DNA from: Bacteroidota bacterium
GTDB taxonomy: Bacteria; Bacteroidota; Bacteroidia; Palsa-965
NCBI GenBank assembly: GCA_013288325.1
Contig: JABDCB010000016.1
Span: 1-51,543, forward strand
Reading direction: 5' to 3'
DNA: 51,543 bases
The translations under genes were made by a program, and so were the position numbers. A model generated the notes under the pieces. That model was not told the DNA's origin. It was given only the letters and a program-made list of their open reading frames with translations, and did not search any database. Positions 26,086-33,808 of the stretch are shown one piece after another. Position 1 is the stretch's first letter, and each line of letters opens with the position of its first letter.

Positions 26086-26841
26086 ATGTACAAGAAATCA
26101 GAGTTTCCCGTGTCCTTTGGGCATATCCTCGGTAAAAAACCAGGTATACTCATTGCTTCATCTGTTATTATCCTGTTCCTGCTCTTCATATCTTCCTGTG
26201 CCAAAGAAGATACCATCCCCCCCGTATTACAGCTCAGATACGGAAACTCGCTTTCCCAGCCTTTACCTACTGTTCCTGGTACAGGGACCTTTACGGATCC
26301 CGGTTATACTGCATCTGACAATAAGGATGGCAACCTGAATAACATGGTTCACGTATTCGGATCTGTTAACCCGAATCTGAAAGGAATTTATACCCTTACC
26401 TACTCTGTTAAGGATGCCGCCGGTAATGTGAGTACTCAAACCCGGACAGTCAATATTTTTAATGATGCCGACTCCCTGGCTGGGGTATATACTGTCATAG
26501 ACTCTACTGTGAGTCCAACAATTGCCATGACCTCCTATGCCGTTACGCTTAGTACCGACAATACAGCCGACAGCGTGATCCATTTTGACCGGTTTGCTGG
26601 GTTGTTTAATGACAGCACGGTAGTTGGAAAAAACAACCGCAAAGCATATACCCTTACTATACCCCATCAGACAGTAACATTCACCCCCTCTTCCACCCCG
26701 GTAACACATTCTTTCACGGGCTCCGGAATAGATTCCTTAGGCCCGCTGATACAAACGGTCATTCTTTTAAACTATATCGATTCGGATAAGACAACCGTAC
26801 CGTATGTAGTTACAAAACACCACACGCGCTGGACGCATTAA
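26086..26841 (+). CDS. Lipoprotein with DUF5011-type Ig-like domain
   Basis: The product has 251 residues from the ATG at 26086. The open frame continues upstream across the opposite-strand lipoprotein gene, but the TAnnTTTG box and the hydrophobic signal support 26086. A type II signal ends at FISSC (about residue 30). Residues 35-120 form an Ig-like domain of the DUF5011/HYR type (GTFTDPGYTASDNKDGNL, KGIYTLTYSVKDAAGNVS). Residues 125-251 are beta-rich and not recognised. The sulfatase gene follows 7 bp downstream. A role as a cell-envelope or surface lipoprotein is inferred. Confidence 0.8.
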   Translation: MYKKSEFPVSFGHILGKKPGILIASSVIILFLLFISSCAKEDTIPPVLQLRYGNSLSQPLPTVPGTGTFTDPGYTASDNKDGNLNNMVHVFGSVNPNLKGIYTLTYSVKDAAGNVSTQTRTVNIFNDADSLAGVYTVIDSTVSPTIAMTSYAVTLSTDNTADSVIHFDRFAGLFNDSTVVGKNNRKAYTLTIPHQTVTFTPSSTPVTHSFTGSGIDSLGPLIQTVILLNYIDSDKTTVPYVVTKHHTRWTH

Positions 26842-26848
26842 TCTGCTC

Positions 26849-28741
26849 TTGCAGAACTATACCCGACATATCCGTATCCGGCTCCTCGAGCTGACTATCC
26901 TGCCCCTGCTGTATTTCATTTGCAGGTTGCTGTTTTTCGCCTTTAATTATTCACATTTCAGCAATACCGGTTTCCTGGAACTGGGCGCACTCTGCTTTTC
27001 AGGTCTGCGATTTGATATCAGTGCCATTCTGATGCTCAATACTCCATTCCTTTTTCTGGCTCTTCTTCCTTTTCCTTTTATTGCCAACAAGGGATATCAG
27101 CTTGCCATTAAAATCCTGTTTCTTACCGTCAATATACTGGGTCTTGCCACCAACTGCCTCGATATTGTTTATTACAAGTTTACGCTGCGCCGCCTAACCT
27201 GGGATTTTATGAGCCTGTTACAGCGAAAAAATGATTTCGCCTCTTTTGCTTCTTACCTCTATGGCTATTGGTATATCTTTCTCATTTTCGCCTTCTTTAT
27301 CTGGATACTGCTATTTTTTTACGGCCGTATCGAAAAGAAAAAACCGCTTCCTGCACTGGCATTTATGGGGTCAGCCGCCTTTATTGCAAACCTGATGTCC
27401 CTCGTAGTATTATCAGGAGCTACGGTTTTGGGTATTCGAGGGGGGTGGCAGCTGAGTCCTTTGTCGTTAAGTCATGCAGGGGAATACGCCTCTCCGTCTG
27501 CCATACCGGTATTACTCAATTCTCCGTTCAGCATTATTGACTCCCATAAACTTTCTCATTTAGCCGGGCATCGTTATTTCAGTGAAAAAGACCGGCTGCG
27601 TTTGTTCGACCCGATGCAGCTACCCAGCGGAAAGCCCTTGCAAAAACCGAATGTGGTGATTATCATCATGGAGAGTTTTTCCAAAGAATTTACGTTTCTG
27701 AGCAATCAAAAGAGTTATACGCCTTTTCTTGATTCACTGATGAAACAAGGATATCTCTTTAACAACGCATTTAGTAATGGCAAACGATCGGCAGAAGGTA
27801 TTCCAGCCATTCTGGGTGGCATTCCATCTCTGATGGATGAAGGATACCCAAGTTCTGCTTATGCTTCCAATGAACTTTATGCTTTGCCTCGCTTACTTAA
27901 ACCGTACGGTTATTCCTCTGCCTTTTTTCATGGGGGTAATGACGGCACCATGAATTTTGATGCTTTTGCCAGCAATGCAGGTTTTGAACACTATTACGGA
28001 CGCCAGGAATATAATAACGACAAGAATTTTGATGGAAACTGGGGGATCTGGGATGAACCCTTCCTTCAGTTTTTTGCCAGCAAGCTGAAAGAAATGCAGG
28101 AACCTTTCTGCACTTCCGTATTCACCCTAAGTTCTCATGATCCTTTTCTGGTTCCGGATGCTTATCGCGACAAGTTCCCTGCCGGTAACCGAACCATCAA
28201 TCCATGTGTAGGTTATGCCGATTATGCGCTTCGCAAATTTTTCCAGACTGCCCAACAAGCCCCCTGGTTCAATAATACTCTGTTTGTAATTTGTCCCGAT
28301 CATACCGGATATTCCGACGATCCTTTCTGGGGCAATAATATAGGCCAGTACGAAATACCGATTCTGTTTTATCAACCCGGCAAGAGCTTAAGAGGTGTGG
28401 ATAGTACCACCATGCAACAGATCGATATCCTTCCTACAGTTTTAGCAATGATAGGATATGACAAACCGTTTTTTGCATTTGGCAAAAACGCACTCGACAA
28501 ATCCCAACCCCATTTTGCCATCAATTATAGAAATAATATGTACCAGCTTTTTGAAGGCAATCACCTGCTGCAGTTTGACGGTGAAAAAGTGAGAGGCTAT
28601 TTCAATATCCGTAAAGACAGTTTACTACAACATGATGGCAGCCAGAGCCCATCAGCTGATCAGCAACGAATGGAAGAATTTATAAAAGCCTATCTTCAAT
28701 GCTATGAACAGTCCCTCATTCAAAACAAAATGAAACCGTAA
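26849..28741 (+). CDS. LTA synthase-like membrane sulfatase
   Basis: The product has 630 residues. Five N-terminal membrane helices (to about residue 230) are followed by a periplasmic sulfatase-fold domain. Visible active-site motifs are IIIMESFSKEF (E275), GKRSAEGIPAILGG (S314 at the nucleophile position, which is Thr in Gram-positive LtaS) and CPDHTGYS (D484, H485). Relatives in Bacteroidota are annotated as LTA synthase family or phosphoethanolamine/phosphoglycerol transferases; the substrate in a Gram-negative envelope is unknown. The start is a TTG at 26849, chosen because the first in-frame ATG would remove the first helix. It is the second gene of a three-gene operon (lipoprotein, sulfatase, SUI1). 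Confidence 0.87.
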   Translation: MQNYTRHIRIRLLELTILPLLYFICRLLFFAFNYSHFSNTGFLELGALCFSGLRFDISAILMLNTPFLFLALLPFPFIANKGYQLAIKILFLTVNILGLATNCLDIVYYKFTLRRLTWDFMSLLQRKNDFASFASYLYGYWYIFLIFAFFIWILLFFYGRIEKKKPLPALAFMGSAAFIANLMSLVVLSGATVLGIRGGWQLSPLSLSHAGEYASPSAIPVLLNSPFSIIDSHKLSHLAGHRYFSEKDRLRLFDPMQLPSGKPLQKPNVVIIIMESFSKEFTFLSNQKSYTPFLDSLMKQGYLFNNAFSNGKRSAEGIPAILGGIPSLMDEGYPSSAYASNELYALPRLLKPYGYSSAFFHGGNDGTMNFDAFASNAGFEHYYGRQEYNNDKNFDGNWGIWDEPFLQFFASKLKEMQEPFCTSVFTLSSHDPFLVPDAYRDKFPAGNRTINPCVGYADYALRKFFQTAQQAPWFNNTLFVICPDHTGYSDDPFWGNNIGQYEIPILFYQPGKSLRGVDSTTMQQIDILPTVLAMIGYDKPFFAFGKNALDKSQPHFAINYRNNMYQLFEGNHLLQFDGEKVRGYFNIRKDSLLQHDGSQSPSADQQRMEEFIKAYLQCYEQSLIQNKMKP

Positions 28742-28747
28742 AAAGCC

Positions 28748-29089
28748 ATGAGTAAGAAAAAACATGAAAAAGACGGGCTCGTATACTCTACAAATCCCTC
28801 CTTACCGGTACACAAGGAAGAGGATGAAACTTCGGATACTCCGGATCCCGGTCAGCAACAACTTCGTATTTTTCTGGATCGTATGCCGGGCAATAAATTG
28901 CTGACCCGTATTACCGGGTTTGAAGGATCTGATGCCGAGCTGGAAAAGCTGGGAAAAAGTCTAAAACAACAATGCGGTAGCGGAGGAAGCGCTAAAGATG
29001 GGGTAATACTGGTACAAGGTGACAAACGGGACCGTATACTCGAATTACTTTTAAAGGCCGGATATAAAGCTAAGAAAGCAGGAGGGTAA
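28748..29089 (+). CDS. SUI1 family translation factor (YciH-like)
   Basis: The product has 113 residues. The SUI1/eIF1-like domain fills the C-terminal 75 residues: LDRMPGNKLLTRITGFEGSD, then KDGVILVQGDKRDRILELLLKAGY. The N-terminal 35 residues are polar and probably flexible. Bacterial SUI1 proteins such as YciH bind the small ribosomal subunit and can affect start-codon fidelity; a direct role here is not shown. It starts 6 bp after the sulfatase stop and converges with bshA. Confidence 0.92.
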   Translation: MSKKKHEKDGLVYSTNPSLPVHKEEDETSDTPDPGQQQLRIFLDRMPGNKLLTRITGFEGSDAELEKLGKSLKQQCGSGGSAKDGVILVQGDKRDRILELLLKAGYKAKKAGG

Positions 29090-29109
29090 CGAAAGCGGCG
29101 TTTATTGCT

Positions 29110-30243
29110 TTATGCCAGTTCCTTTTTCAGCAGACTCATGTAAAGCTTTTCGTATAGCGGAAGAATTTTAGGCACATCAAATTTACGGGCCTGTTCGTAA
29201 GCATTCTTTTTGAAAACGGCCAGTACCTTTTCATCACTCAGGATATGCAATGTGTTTTTCGCCATATCATCTACATCTCCTACATTACTCAGAAAACCGG
29301 TAACCCCTTGTATATTTACCTCGGGCAAGCCACCTGTGTTGGTTGATATGACAGGTAAATGTGCTGCCATGGCCTCGAGAGCCGCAAGTCCGAAACTTTC
29401 GGTTTCAGACGGCAGAATGAACAGATCGGCAATGGATAATATCTGCTCCGGATTTGTTACTTTACCCAGTGAACGTATATCATTACAAGTATCCAGTTCA
29501 CGGCAAAGTTTTTCCACGGCTGTTCTTTCAGGGCCATCCCCTACCAGAATCAGTTTGGTGGGTATTACTTTTCTTACCTTATCAAACACCCTTAATACAT
29601 CTTCCACCCTTTTAACCTTGCGGAAGTTGGAAACGTGTATCATGATCTTTTCCCCATTGGCTGCATACATGGTACGTGAACACCCGCACTTCTCTTCCGA
29701 ATATTCTTCGATATTTATAAAATTGGGGATCACCTGAATCTCTCTTGTTACCCCGAAATGACGATAGGTATCCTGTTTGAGGCTTTCCGAAACAGCAGTG
29801 ACGGCATCCGACTGGTTAATGGCAAAGGTGATTACCGGCTCAAAGGAAGGGTCCCTGCCAAGCAGTGTGATATCTGTTCCATGAAGGGTTGTAATATACG
29901 GTATATGAATTCCCTGTGATGCCAGAATCTGTTTGGCCATATATGCAGCAGAAGCATGCGGGATGGCATAATGAACATGCAGGAGATCCAGCTTTTCATG
30001 TTTTGCCACATCTACCAGCTTGCTGGAAAGCACCAGTTCATACGGCTGAAAATCAAACAAAGGATAATTAGATACCGCCACTTCGTGATAAAAAATCCGT
30101 TCGGAGAAACCATCCAGTCTTACCGGTTGACTATAGGTTATGAAATGCACTTCGTGACCTTTCTTGGCCAGAGCAATTCCTAATTCAGTAGCTACCACGC
30201 CACTGCCTCCAAATGTGGGATAACAGACAATTCCTATTTTCAT
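29110..30243 (-). CDS. bshA: N-acetyl-alpha-D-glucosaminyl L-malate synthase BshA
   Basis: The product has 377 residues, a GT4 (GT-B fold) glycosyltransferase. The N-terminus MKIGIVCYPTFGGSGVVATEL is the BshA hallmark. Also present are TTLHGTDITLLG, the donor-site motif LPSETESFGLAALEAMA and ISTNTGGLPEV. It joins UDP-GlcNAc to L-malate as the first step of bacillithiol synthesis, in the cytoplasm. The other bsh genes are not in the window. It is a single gene with a TAACTTTG promoter element 7 bp before the ATG. Confidence 0.95.
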   Translation of the reverse strand: MKIGIVCYPTFGGSGVVATELGIALAKKGHEVHFITYSQPVRLDGFSERIFYHEVAVSNYPLFDFQPYELVLSSKLVDVAKHEKLDLLHVHYAIPHASAAYMAKQILASQGIHIPYITTLHGTDITLLGRDPSFEPVITFAINQSDAVTAVSESLKQDTYRHFGVTREIQVIPNFINIEEYSEEKCGCSRTMYAANGEKIMIHVSNFRKVKRVEDVLRVFDKVRKVIPTKLILVGDGPERTAVEKLCRELDTCNDIRSLGKVTNPEQILSIADLFILPSETESFGLAALEAMAAHLPVISTNTGGLPEVNIQGVTGFLSNVGDVDDMAKNTLHILSDEKVLAVFKKNAYEQARKFDVPKILPLYEKLYMSLLKKELA

Positions 30244-30250
30244 ATAAGAC

Positions 30251-30258
30251 CAAAGTTA
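30251..30258 (-). promoter_or_regulatory. Bacteroidota -7 promoter element (TAACTTTG) for bshA
   Basis: TAACTTTG on the minus strand matches TAnnTTTG and lies 7 bp before the bshA ATG. Confidence 0.5.
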
Positions 30259-30360
30259 AGAAGAATTTCAATGACCTTCTTTGTTCTCATTCCGACAGTA
30301 AAATGAGCAAAATCATTAGAATTCTTAACCTATGTTATTCCACAGGTAATGAATCGGGTC

Positions 30361-30368
30361 TACCTTTG
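30361..30368 (+). promoter_or_regulatory. Bacteroidota -7 promoter element (TACCTTTG) that decides the ygiD start
   Basis: TACCTTTG lies downstream of an upstream in-frame ATG (30349) and 22 bp before the ATG at 30391. If it is the real -7 element, transcripts cannot include the earlier start. Confidence 0.5.
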
Positions 30369-30390
30369 TTCTGAGAAAAATGCGAAAGTC

Positions 30391-31260
30391 ATGATCAGAA
30401 GAGATCTTATCAAAGCAATGGCACTTTTTCCCTTAACAACACAGGCTATGAAATTGCAGGAACTGAAAAAAATTACGGATACGTTTGGCAATAGTTCTAA
30501 GATGCCCGTTTTTTTTATCGGCCATGGTAACCCGATGAATTCGATTGAAGATAATCCATTCACAAAAAGCCTGCATCAAATGGGAAGTTCGGTAACCGTC
30601 AAACCAAATGCCATATTGGTTGTATCGGCTCACTGGCTCACCAAAGGCACGTATGTAAGTACAGCTCCTCAACCGGAAACGATTTATGATTTCGGAGGTT
30701 TTCCGGCCGAACTTTATAAAGTAACCTATCCGGCACCCGGCTCGCCTGAATATGCACGAAAAGTACTGGAAGCCGTTCCAGGCAGCAAAGAGAATAAAGA
30801 CTGGGGACTGGATCATGGGGCCTGGAGTATTCTGAAACATATGTTTCCGGATGCAACGATTCCGGTATTCGAGATGAGCATTGATTATTCACAATCCATG
30901 CAGTATCATTTTGATCTAGCAAAACAATTAAAAGCATTACGTAATCAGGGGGTGCTTATTATCGGCAGCGGCAATATTGTACATAATCTCAGGATGTGGT
31001 TTGCCAAAGGGGATGAGAAGCCTTATGACTGGGCTGTTGAATTTGATGAATGGGTAAAAGACCGTATTCTGCATCAGGATTACGATAGCCTTATCCATTA
31101 TGAGAAAAAAGGTTCGGTAGCCACCCTGAGCGTACCAACGGTTGATCATTATGTGCCTATGATTTACAGCCTGGCTCTGGCCGATACCAATGAGGAAATA
31201 AAATTCACCTATGAAGAAGTCTTTACTGCCGCCAGCATGAGAGCCTTCCGCATAGGATAA
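30391..31260 (+). CDS. ygiD: 4,5-DOPA dioxygenase extradiol-type enzyme (YgiD family)
   Basis: The product has 289 residues from 30391. Family metal ligands are visible: FFIGHGNPMN, VSAHWLTKG, GSGNIVHNL and TVDHYVPM, the four His-containing motifs of the class III extradiol dioxygenase (LigB) fold. Relatives open the ring of L-DOPA or other catechols; the natural substrate is uncertain. The N-terminus MIRRDLIKAMALFP resembles a weak Tat-type signal (RRxLIK), so export is possible. An ATG at 30349 would add 14 residues but lies before the promoter element. The YceI gene follows 37 bp downstream. Confidence 0.88.
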   Translation: MIRRDLIKAMALFPLTTQAMKLQELKKITDTFGNSSKMPVFFIGHGNPMNSIEDNPFTKSLHQMGSSVTVKPNAILVVSAHWLTKGTYVSTAPQPETIYDFGGFPAELYKVTYPAPGSPEYARKVLEAVPGSKENKDWGLDHGAWSILKHMFPDATIPVFEMSIDYSQSMQYHFDLAKQLKALRNQGVLIIGSGNIVHNLRMWFAKGDEKPYDWAVEFDEWVKDRILHQDYDSLIHYEKKGSVATLSVPTVDHYVPMIYSLALADTNEEIKFTYEEVFTAASMRAFRIG

Positions 31261-31297
31261 CGATTTATATGAATACTAACCACAAATAATACCGATC

Positions 31298-31837
31298 ATG
31301 GAAACAGCAGTAAAAACAAAATGGAGCATAGACAAAGCTCACAGCGAAATTCAGTTTAAAGCCAAACACCTGATGATTACGACTGTCAGCGGGGCACTGA
31401 AAGAGTATGATGCCGAAATTTTAACGGACAATGAAGATTTCACAACCGCCAAAGTGAAATTCAGCGGTGATGTCAAATCCATCACCACCGGCAACGAACA
31501 ACGCGACGGTCACCTGCAGGGTGATGACTTTTTTGATGCTGCCAACCATCCTAAACTTGAATTCGTATCAACCGGCATCAAGAAAGCAGGCGATAGTACT
31601 TTTACCGTAGAAGGCAACCTCACTATACGCGGCACCACCAAACCAGTGAAGCTGAATATGGATTTTGGCGGAGTAGCCAAAGATCCATGGGGAAATACCA
31701 AGGCCGGTTTATCCTTAACAGGAAAAATTAACCGGAAAGACTTCGGTTTAAAGTTTCATGTGCTTAACGAAGCCGGCAATCTGCTGGTAAGCGATGATAT
31801 CAAGCTGGAAGCCGAGATTCAACTGGCAAAAGCATAA
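31298..31837 (+). CDS. YceI family protein
   Basis: The product has 179 residues of the YceI lipocalin-like barrel: KWSIDKAHSEIQFKAKHLMI at the N-terminus, the central RDGHLQGDDFFDAANHPKLEF and FTVEGNLTIRGTTKPV. YceI barrels bind polyisoprenoids or other amphiphilic molecules. No signal peptide is present, so this copy is cytoplasmic, unlike E. coli YceI. It follows ygiD on the same strand and is probably cotranscribed. A perfect hairpin lies just after the stop. Confidence 0.92.
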   Translation: METAVKTKWSIDKAHSEIQFKAKHLMITTVSGALKEYDAEILTDNEDFTTAKVKFSGDVKSITTGNEQRDGHLQGDDFFDAANHPKLEFVSTGIKKAGDSTFTVEGNLTIRGTTKPVKLNMDFGGVAKDPWGNTKAGLSLTGKINRKDFGLKFHVLNEAGNLLVSDDIKLEAEIQLAKA

Positions 31838-31848
31838 GTCACTCCCTT

Positions 31849-31881
31849 CCCCTCTTTCCCGACCCTGTTGGGAAAGAGGGG
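31849..31881. repeat. Perfect 12-bp inverted repeat after the YceI gene
   Basis: CCCCTCTTTCCC (31849-31860) pairs with GGGAAAGAGGGG (31870-31881) around the loop GACCCTGTT. There is no T-run, so it is either a weak terminator or a copy of a dispersed palindromic element. Confidence 0.75.
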
Positions 31882-31922
31882 TATATTGGGAAAAAGAACC
31901 GGATATTATTCCCAAGTCTTTC

Positions 31923-31930
31923 TATTTTTG
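31923..31930 (+). promoter_or_regulatory. Bacteroidota -7 promoter element (TATTTTTG)
   Basis: TATTTTTG matches TAnnTTTG and lies 24 bp before the ATG at 31955, supporting that start over the longer reading frame. Confidence 0.55.
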
Positions 31931-31954
31931 TGTCCTGAACAAAAACAGAAACCA

Positions 31955-32671
31955 ATGTCAATCAAATCAGGATTTGTTACCCTAGCCGTTGAAGACGGTA
32001 CCACCATGCAATGTTATATTGCCGAGCCCGAATCCGGCACCGGTACACATCCTGGGCTTCTTGTATTTCAGGAAGCGTTTGGAGTGAACCATCATATTCG
32101 CGATGTAGCCGATCGTTTTGCAGCTCAAGGCTATGTAGCCATAGCACCCGAACTTTTTCACCGTACCGCACCTGTAGGTTTTGAAGGCGGTTATACTGAT
32201 TTCCCTTCGGTGATGTCGCATATACAGGCTACGAATGCAGCTACTATTGAAGCCGATAGCAAAGCAGCCTATAACTGGTTACAAGACAACCCGCTTGTAC
32301 AGAAAAAAAATATTGCTTCCATCGGGTATTGTATGGGAGGCAGGGCTTCTTTTATTGCCAATACAGCTCTTCCGCTAAAAGCCGCTGTCTCTTATTACGG
32401 AGGCGGCATTGCTCCTGATCTGATCAAGAAAGCCGATAGCTTAAGTGCCCCTATGCTTTTCTTTTGGGGTGGTCTGGATAAGCATATTCCCAAAGAACAG
32501 ATAGATGCTGTAATGGCTGCCCTTACCGCTGCCAACAAACCGTATATCAATACGGTCATCTCTTATGCCGATCATGCTTTCTTTTGCGATGCAAGGCCTG
32601 CTTATAATGAACAGGCAGCACATGAATCGTGGGGACTTACCCTTGCATTTTTGAAAGAGAAACTAAAGTAA
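31955..32671 (+). CDS. Dienelactone hydrolase family protein
   Basis: The product has 238 residues with an alpha/beta-hydrolase fold and a Cys nucleophile. The triad is C126 in IGYCMGGRASF, D175 in WGGLDKHIP and H207 in YADHAFFCD. The N-terminal region shows HPGLLVFQEAFGVNHHIRDVADRFA, a dienelactone hydrolase hallmark. Members hydrolyse dienelactones and other esters; the substrate here is unknown. The open frame starts earlier (31868), but that part covers the hairpin and the promoter, so the ATG at 31955 is preferred. Confidence 0.92.
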   Translation: MSIKSGFVTLAVEDGTTMQCYIAEPESGTGTHPGLLVFQEAFGVNHHIRDVADRFAAQGYVAIAPELFHRTAPVGFEGGYTDFPSVMSHIQATNAATIEADSKAAYNWLQDNPLVQKKNIASIGYCMGGRASFIANTALPLKAAVSYYGGGIAPDLIKKADSLSAPMLFFWGGLDKHIPKEQIDAVMAALTAANKPYINTVISYADHAFFCDARPAYNEQAAHESWGLTLAFLKEKLK

Positions 32672-32684
32672 AAAGAAGACTGTT

Positions 32685-32713
32685 TTAAGGTATCGCAAAT
32701 TGCGATACCTTAA
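32685..32713. repeat. Palindrome copy 1 upstream of the ORF6N gene
   Basis: TTAAGGTATCGCAA and TTGCGATACCTTAA form a perfect 14-bp inverted repeat around a single A. It lies 14 bp after the hydrolase stop and 172 bp before the ORF6N start. Confidence 0.95.
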
Positions 32714-32840
32714 CTTTTACCGGTCTGATACTCATCCGGCCCGAAGTTTTGAATTATCCTCCTCAAGCAGATACATTGATTATTTAAATCGGTGAAAGTG
32801 CAATTGGTATAATATTTCTTACCTGGTTTCCTTTATCTCT

Positions 32841-32848
32841 TAGATTTG
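32841..32848 (+). promoter_or_regulatory. Bacteroidota -7 promoter element (TAGATTTG)
   Basis: TAGATTTG matches TAnnTTTG and lies 36 bp before the ORF6N ATG at 32885. Confidence 0.5.
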
Positions 32849-32884
32849 TCCTTTTTTTGTGTATCATATATAATACATTTGAAG

Positions 32885-33430
32885 ATGGCCATCAAAAGAA
32901 AAACCAAACATATCATCATTCCCGATGAAGTGTTGATTAACAAAATCTACATTTTAAGAGGGCAGAAAATCATACTGGACAGAGATCTTGCAGATTTGTA
33001 TGGTGTAAAAGCGATACGATTGCGGGAACAGGTAAGCAGAAACCTGAGCCGGTTTCCGGTCAAATTCATGTTTCAGTTAACAGAACGGGAAACGGATCTT
33101 ATGGTATCGCAAAATGCGATACCTTCCAAACAGCATCTGGGCGGGGCTTTCCCGTTTGCCTTCACGGAACATGGAGTACTTATGCTTGCCAATGTATTGA
33201 AGAGTGATGAAGCGATCAAGATGAGTATACGTATTATTGAAATCTTTGTGAGGATGAGAGAGCTTCTGCTTACTCATAAGGATATTCTGCTGAAGCTGGA
33301 AAAACTGGAGCAACATGTAACCCGGAACAGCAACGATATACAGCAAATTTTTCTTGCCCTCCGGAAGATGTTCACTACGCCTCAACCGGAACGAAAGAAG
33401 ATAGGATATAGAATAGGGAAAGGGAGATGA
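32885..33430 (+). CDS. ORF6N domain-containing DNA-binding protein
   Basis: The product has 181 residues from the ATG at 32885; an in-frame TTG at 32846 would lie on the promoter element. The ORF6N pattern is clear: IYILRGQKIILDRDLADLYGV, then LREQVSRNLSRFPVKFMFQLT, then FAFTEHGVLMLANVLKSDEAI. The C-terminal half is a helical, charged segment (LLLTHKDILLKLEKLEQHVT) likely to mediate oligomers, and the end is basic (KKIGYRIGKGR). ORF6N domains occur in phage antirepressor-type proteins and in many Bacteroidota chromosomal genes of unknown role. The coding DNA for VSQNAIP (about residues 74-80) is itself a copy of the palindrome that flanks the gene on both sides. Confidence 0.88.
   Translation: MAIKRKTKHIIIPDEVLINKIYILRGQKIILDRDLADLYGVKAIRLREQVSRNLSRFPVKFMFQLTERETDLMVSQNAIPSKQHLGGAFPFAFTEHGVLMLANVLKSDEAIKMSIRIIEIFVRMRELLLTHKDILLKLEKLEQHVTRNSNDIQQIFLALRKMFTTPQPERKKIGYRIGKGR
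33103..33123. repeat. Palindrome copy inside the ORF6N coding sequence
   Basis: GGTATCGCA and TGCGATACC pair perfectly around AAA. The CTT on its right also matches the flanking copies. It encodes VSQNAIP in the conserved mid-domain. Confidence 0.93.
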
Positions 33431-33458
33431 TAAGGTATCGCAAATTGCGATACCTTAT
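33430..33458. repeat. Palindrome copy 2 fused to the ORF6N stop codon
   Basis: TAAGGTATCGCAA and TTGCGATACCTTA form a perfect 13-bp inverted repeat around one A; the flanking A and T extend it to 14 bp. It begins at the last base of the TGA stop. Confidence 0.95.
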
Positions 33459-33562
33459 TTGCTTGGGCATTGTCCATGGCATATTTGTGCTGCCTTTCAA
33501 CCCATCAAAAGAGCGGCTCTGCTGCTGTCAAACAGCATTATCTGACTGATTTCATCATTTTT

Positions 33563-33593
33563 TTTGCAGAAATCAAAAAATCCCCTATTTTTG
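33563..33593 (+). promoter_or_regulatory. Consensus Bacteroidota promoter for tRNA-Asp
   Basis: A -33 TTTG (33563-33566) lies 19 bp before the -7 element TATTTTTG (33586-33593). The tRNA begins 16 bp after the -7 element. Confidence 0.75.
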
Positions 33594-33609
33594 CGCCTCG
33601 TTAAAGCAT

Positions 33610-33683
33610 GGATCGGTAGTTCAGCTGGTTAGAATGCCGCCCTGTCACGGCGGAGGTCGCGGGTTCGAGTCCCGTCCGGTCCG
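33610..33683 (+). tRNA. tRNA-Asp (GTC anticodon)
   Basis: The sequence folds as a full cloverleaf: acceptor stem GGATCGG/CCGGTCC, D-arm GTTCAGCTGGTTAGAAT, anticodon stem CCGCC/GGCGG with loop CTGTCAC (anticodon GTC at 33644-33646), and T-arm GCGGGTTCGAGTCCCGT. The CCA end is not encoded. A consensus promoter precedes it and a terminator follows it. Confidence 0.97.
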
Positions 33684-33697
33684 CAGAGAAGTAGAAG

Positions 33698-33727
33698 CGC
33701 CCCTTGAAAAAGGGGCGTTTTGTTTTT
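33698..33727 (+). terminator. Rho-independent terminator after tRNA-Asp
   Basis: CGCCCCTT pairs with AAGGGGCG around GAAA, followed by TTTTGTTTTT. Confidence 0.93.
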
Positions 33728-33808
33728 CCCTCCTCAAAACCCATACACCCTCACTTTCGTTTTATCCCGTTCCCTCCCTCCAAAAAACAATTTCTCAAAT
33801 AAATTTTC

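Noticed and set aside
31868-31954. Longer N-terminus of the dienelactone hydrolase
   Set aside because: It would cover the hairpin and the promoter element, and family members start near MSIKSG.
33563-33727. tRNA-Asp as an integration site of a mobile element
   Set aside because: No integrase and no partial tRNA copy was seen within the window; the flanking genes are ordinary chromosomal ones.
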